Below, one piece after another: positions 61,219 through 64,000 of a stretch of 64,000 nt of DNA (position 1 is the first letter of the stretch; the number at the start of each line of letters is the position of its first letter). A program made the translations under genes and the position numbers. Source of the DNA: Lysobacter avium (GTDB taxonomy: Bacteria > Pseudomonadota > Gammaproteobacteria > Xanthomonadales > Xanthomonadaceae); the NCBI RefSeq assembly GCF_015209745.1, contig NZ_CP063657.1, forward strand, positions 2,542,001-2,606,000, given 5' to 3'. The notes under the pieces are model-generated. The model searched no databases, was not told the origin of the DNA, and saw only the letters and a program-made list of their open reading frames with translations.

Positions 61219-63462
61219 TCAGTCCGCCCAGTGTCCGGCGCGGGTCGAGATCGGCAGCACCAGCGCCGACAGCTTACGGTCGTTGGCCAGCAGGTGGATC
61301 GCATCGGCCAGGATCGCTGCAGACTCCTGCAGCAACGGGTCGGGACGGTCCTCGGCGGCCTTCTCGCGCGCGGCGTCCTGGACGATGTCGCGCTCGTTGG
61401 CGGTCAGCCCGTCGTCGGCGGAAATCAGCGCGAGCGGATCCAGCGCCAGCCCGAGCTCCTCGCGGGTTTCCTGGCGCTTCTTGCGCCGCGCCTCGCTGGC
61501 GTCGCGCTCGCGGCGCCGCTCGGCCTCGTTGAGCGAGATCGTGGTCTTCGCGGACTCCTCGCGGAAGCGCGCCACGTCCTCGCGCCACCACTGGAACTCC
61601 AGGTTGTTGGCGACGCGGGCGGTGTGCAGTTTGTCCAGCGTGCCCAGGATGTGGCTGAAGTCGCCGTAGACCTTGTGCGGCACCGCGGCGATCCGCGTCC
61701 ACGGCAGCGCGTTGTCGTAGGTGCTCTCGCCGTATTCGGTGGCATCCACCGAGGCCGGGAACTGGATGTCCGGCACCACGCCCTTGTTCTGGGTCGAGCT
61801 GCCACCGGGCAGGAAGAACTGGGCGACGGTCAGCTTGACCTGGCCGAAGCGCTCCTCCTCGCCGCCCGGCCAGCGGTCCAGGTCAACCAGGTTCTGCACT
61901 GTGCCCTTGCCGAAGGTGTTCTCGCCGATCACCAGCCCGCGGCCGTAGTCCTGTATCGCGCCGGCGAAGATCTCCGACGCCGACGCCGAGCCGCGGTTGA
62001 CCAGCACTGCCAGCGGCCCGTCCCAGGCCACGCCCGGCTCGTCGTCGCCGTTGACCGTGACCCGGCCGCCGGACTCGCGCACCTGGACCACCGGGCCCTG
62101 GTCGATGAACAGGCCGGTCAGCTCGATTGCCTCGTTCAGCGAACCACCGCCGTTGTTGCGCAGATCCAGCACCACGCCGTCCACGCCCTGCTTCTTCATG
62201 TCCACCAGCAGCTTGGCGACGTCGCGGGTGGCCGAGGCGTAATCGCCGTTGTTGAGGCGGCGGCCCTCGAAGTCCTGGTAGAAACCGGGCAGCTCGATCA
62301 CGCCCACGTGCTTGGCCGGCGCATCGCCAATGCCGGGAATCTCCAGCACCTTGGACTTGGCGGCCTGGTCCTCCAGGCGCACCTTGTCACGGGTAATCAC
62401 CACCCGCACGGGCTCGCTGTCCAGGCCGGCGCTCGCCGGCACCACGTCCAGGCGGACCTTGGAATCCTTGGGCCCGCGGATCTTCTCGACCACGTTGTCG
62501 ATGCGCCAGCCGATCACGTCTTCCATGTTGCCGCTGGTGCCCTGGCCGACCGCCACGACGCGGTCGCCTGGAGCAAGCACGCCGGACTTGTCGGCGGGGC
62601 CACCGGGCACGATCTCGCGGATCGCGACGATGTCGTCCTGCTTCTGCAGCACCGCGCCGATGCCTTCCAGCGACAGCGACATGGACAGGTTGAAGTTTTC
62701 CGCCGAACGCGGGGTGAAGTAGCTGGTGTGCGGATCGATCGCGTTGGTGTAGCTGTTGAGGAAGGTCTGGAAGACGTCCTGGCCTTCCAACTGGGCGACG
62801 TTGTCGGCCAGGTTGGCGTAGCGCTTGTCCAGCGTCTTCGCGATGTCCTTCGATTCCTTGCCCGCCAGCTTCAGGCGCAGCCAGTCGTTGCGGACCGACT
62901 GCTTCCACAGCTCGTCCAGCTCGGCGGTGTCTTCCGCCCACGGCGCCTTCTTGCGGTCGTAGTGGAACTGCTCATCACCGCTGAAATCGAAGATGTCCTG
63001 CTTGAGCAGCCCGCGGGCGTGGCGGATGCGCTCGTTCACCCGCTGCCGGTAGAGCGCGAAGATCGCGTAGCCCGGCTCCAGCTCGCCGCTCTTGATGGCG
63101 TCGTCCAGCCGAGTCTTGTAGCGGTCGAACCCGGCGATGTCGGCGGCGGTGAAAAACTGCTTGCCGCCGTCCAGCGCTTCCAGGTAACGCTTGTAGATAT
63201 CAGCCGAGAGCGCGTCGTCCAGCGGCTGCGGCCGGTAGGCATAGCGGCTGTCGGAGAGCAGTCCATAGACCAGCTTGGCCGCAGTGGCCTGGTCAGCGGT
63301 CGGGCCGCTGGGCAGGACCGCCGGCTTGCTGCTGGTGGTGCGGGTCGTCGTCGCCGGCGCCTCGATGGAGGTCGGCGCGGCCACCGGCGCATTGTCGGCG
63401 CGCGCCAGCAGCGCCCACGGAGCGGTCAACAGCAGGGCAAGCAGGGGAGTCTTGGAGATCAT
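61219..63462 (-). CDS. prc: Prc/Tsp C-terminal processing protease
   Basis: A 747-residue periplasmic tail-specific protease. It has signal peptide (PLLALLLTAPWALLARA) and an N-terminal helical domain. A PDZ domain lies near residues 230-320 (EGIGAVLQKQDDIVAIREIV), then the S41 catalytic core with GVIELPGFY and VVLDLRNNGGGSLNEAIEL. The nucleophile S494 (NRGSASASEIFAGAIQDYG) and base K519 (TFGKGTVQN) form the dyad. A C-terminal helical extension (residues 640-747) is typical of Prc and not of shorter CtpA forms. The start at 63462 gives the signal peptide; an in-frame ATG at 63501 is less likely. Confidence 0.95.
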   Translation of the reverse strand: MISKTPLLALLLTAPWALLARADNAPVAAPTSIEAPATTTRTTSSKPAVLPSGPTADQATAAKLVYGLLSDSRYAYRPQPLDDALSADIYKRYLEALDGGKQFFTAADIAGFDRYKTRLDDAIKSGELEPGYAIFALYRQRVNERIRHARGLLKQDIFDFSGDEQFHYDRKKAPWAEDTAELDELWKQSVRNDWLRLKLAGKESKDIAKTLDKRYANLADNVAQLEGQDVFQTFLNSYTNAIDPHTSYFTPRSAENFNLSMSLSLEGIGAVLQKQDDIVAIREIVPGGPADKSGVLAPGDRVVAVGQGTSGNMEDVIGWRIDNVVEKIRGPKDSKVRLDVVPASAGLDSEPVRVVITRDKVRLEDQAAKSKVLEIPGIGDAPAKHVGVIELPGFYQDFEGRRLNNGDYASATRDVAKLLVDMKKQGVDGVVLDLRNNGGGSLNEAIELTGLFIDQGPVVQVRESGGRVTVNGDDEPGVAWDGPLAVLVNRGSASASEIFAGAIQDYGRGLVIGENTFGKGTVQNLVDLDRWPGGEEERFGQVKLTVAQFFLPGGSSTQNKGVVPDIQFPASVDATEYGESTYDNALPWTRIAAVPHKVYGDFSHILGTLDKLHTARVANNLEFQWWREDVARFREESAKTTISLNEAERRRERDASEARRKKRQETREELGLALDPLALISADDGLTANERDIVQDAAREKAAEDRPDPLLQESAAILADAIHLLANDRKLSALVLPISTRAGHWAD

Positions 63463-63745
63463 GAAATTGAGGCTGGAGGGCCGACAGTGAAGGGGATGCA
63501 ACGGACTGGCGCAGTACGGGAAATTCAGATTGCTGACCGCTGGAACCCCCTGACAGTGCCGAAAGTCGCGGGCGCTGTCACGCCGTCATGGCACGGTCAG
63601 GAAGCGATCAGGAGCGGGCGGAGCAAACGCTCGGGGGAAGCTTAGACACGTCAATGCGAAGAACGTGTACGCAAGCACCCAGCGGACGGATGCGCCGCGT
63701 CGGCCAACGCTGACGCCGACGCAACACACCCGGTTGTCGCCTCGC

Positions 63746-64000
63746 TCAGGCGGAAACGGCCAGACCGGCCTCCGCCGCGCTGCGGTCGGCGTGGTAGGAC
63801 GAGCGCACCAGCGGGCCGGAGGCGACGTGGGTAAAGCCCAACGCCAGGCCGAACGTTTCGAAGTGCTTGTACTCCTCCGGCGTCCAGTAGCGCATCACCG
63901 GATGGTGGTGGGCGCTGGGCTGCAGGTACTGGCCGATGGTGATCATGTCCACGTCGTGTGCGCGCAGGTCCCGCAGGGTCTGCTCGACCTGTTCGCGCTC
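63746..64000 (-). CDS. lipA: LipA, lipoyl synthase (3' end; 5' part outside window)
   Basis: The final 84 codons of lipoyl synthase, the radical SAM enzyme that inserts sulfur into octanoyl-E2 to make lipoyl groups. The visible part reads [20 protein letters not shown], then [21 protein letters not shown] and [23 protein letters not shown], the diagnostic LipA C-terminus with the conserved Arg-Ser-Ser that binds the auxiliary iron-sulfur cluster. The N-terminal Cys motifs lie beyond position 64000. Confidence 0.96.
   Translation of the reverse strand, partial: EREQVEQTLRDLRAHDVDMITIGQYLQPSAHHHPVMRYWTPEEYKHFETFGLALGFTHVASGPLVRSSYHADRSAAEAGLAVSA

Overview
The window is high-GC bacterial chromosome from a gammaproteobacterium. 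The gene content and order (tsaD/rpsU/yqeY/dnaG, an aa3 oxidase locus with ctaG and SURF1, split cobalamin-dependent nrdJa/nrdJb, an NdvB-type glucan synthase) fit the Lysobacteraceae/Xanthomonadaceae (Lysobacter, Luteimonas, Xanthomonas relatives). This placement is inferred from gene content, not from a marker-gene comparison. No rRNA, tRNA, CRISPR array, insertion sequence or prophage was seen. Coding density and base composition look even throughout, so most of the window reads as core chromosome.

Layout. 1-3316 (minus strand): folK (cut by the window edge), a YbdG-type mechanosensitive channel, folB and tsaD. 3421-7128 (plus): rpsU, yqeY, a YihY-family membrane protein and dnaG, a macromolecular-synthesis cluster without rpoD. 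7189-15481 (mostly minus): a complete aa3 cytochrome c oxidase locus, read as ctaC, ctaD, a 46-residue membrane protein, ctaG, ctaE, then SURF1, an unusual CxxxC thioredoxin/SCO-like protein, ctaA and ctaB/cyoE. A DUF2909 gene sits between the two halves on the opposite strand. 15902-20183 (plus): putA and a YfdC-type formate/nitrite-family channel.

20260-25768 (minus) is the most distinctive accessory cluster. It holds an ArsS-like radical SAM protein, a sterol-desaturase-like membrane hydroxylase, two rSAM-associated sugar-transferase-like proteins, and a fusion of a TVP38/VTT membrane domain to a mercuric-reductase-like flavoprotein. The first four overlap or nearly abut in typical operon style. 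No ArsM methyltransferase is visible, so the product is uncertain.

26053-35000 is a patchwork of envelope genes: exported MsrB and MsrA, several small secreted proteins of unknown function, a HAD phosphatase, a PQQ-type sugar dehydrogenase, an EF-hand protein, an AmpD-like amidase and an outer-membrane barrel. 35174-43858 is one giant gene for an NdvB/cyclic beta-glucan synthetase. 43984-47077 encodes the split class II ribonucleotide reductase. Its small subunit gene carries a run of ten A residues, and both shifted frames hit a stop within three codons of it. 47493-51714 holds a DegP/Q-like protease, a YqjD/YqjE/YqjK-like envelope stress trio and an AI-2E-family permease. 51746-56609 holds a HAD hydrolase translationally coupled to an M17 aminopeptidase, a catalase-fold peroxidase coupled to cytochrome b561, and a membrane-protein/winged-helix regulator pair with a clear promoter that contains an operator-like palindrome. 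56743-61139 is a four-gene MacAB-like exporter. The window closes with a Prc/Tsp protease and the 3' end of lipA on the minus strand.
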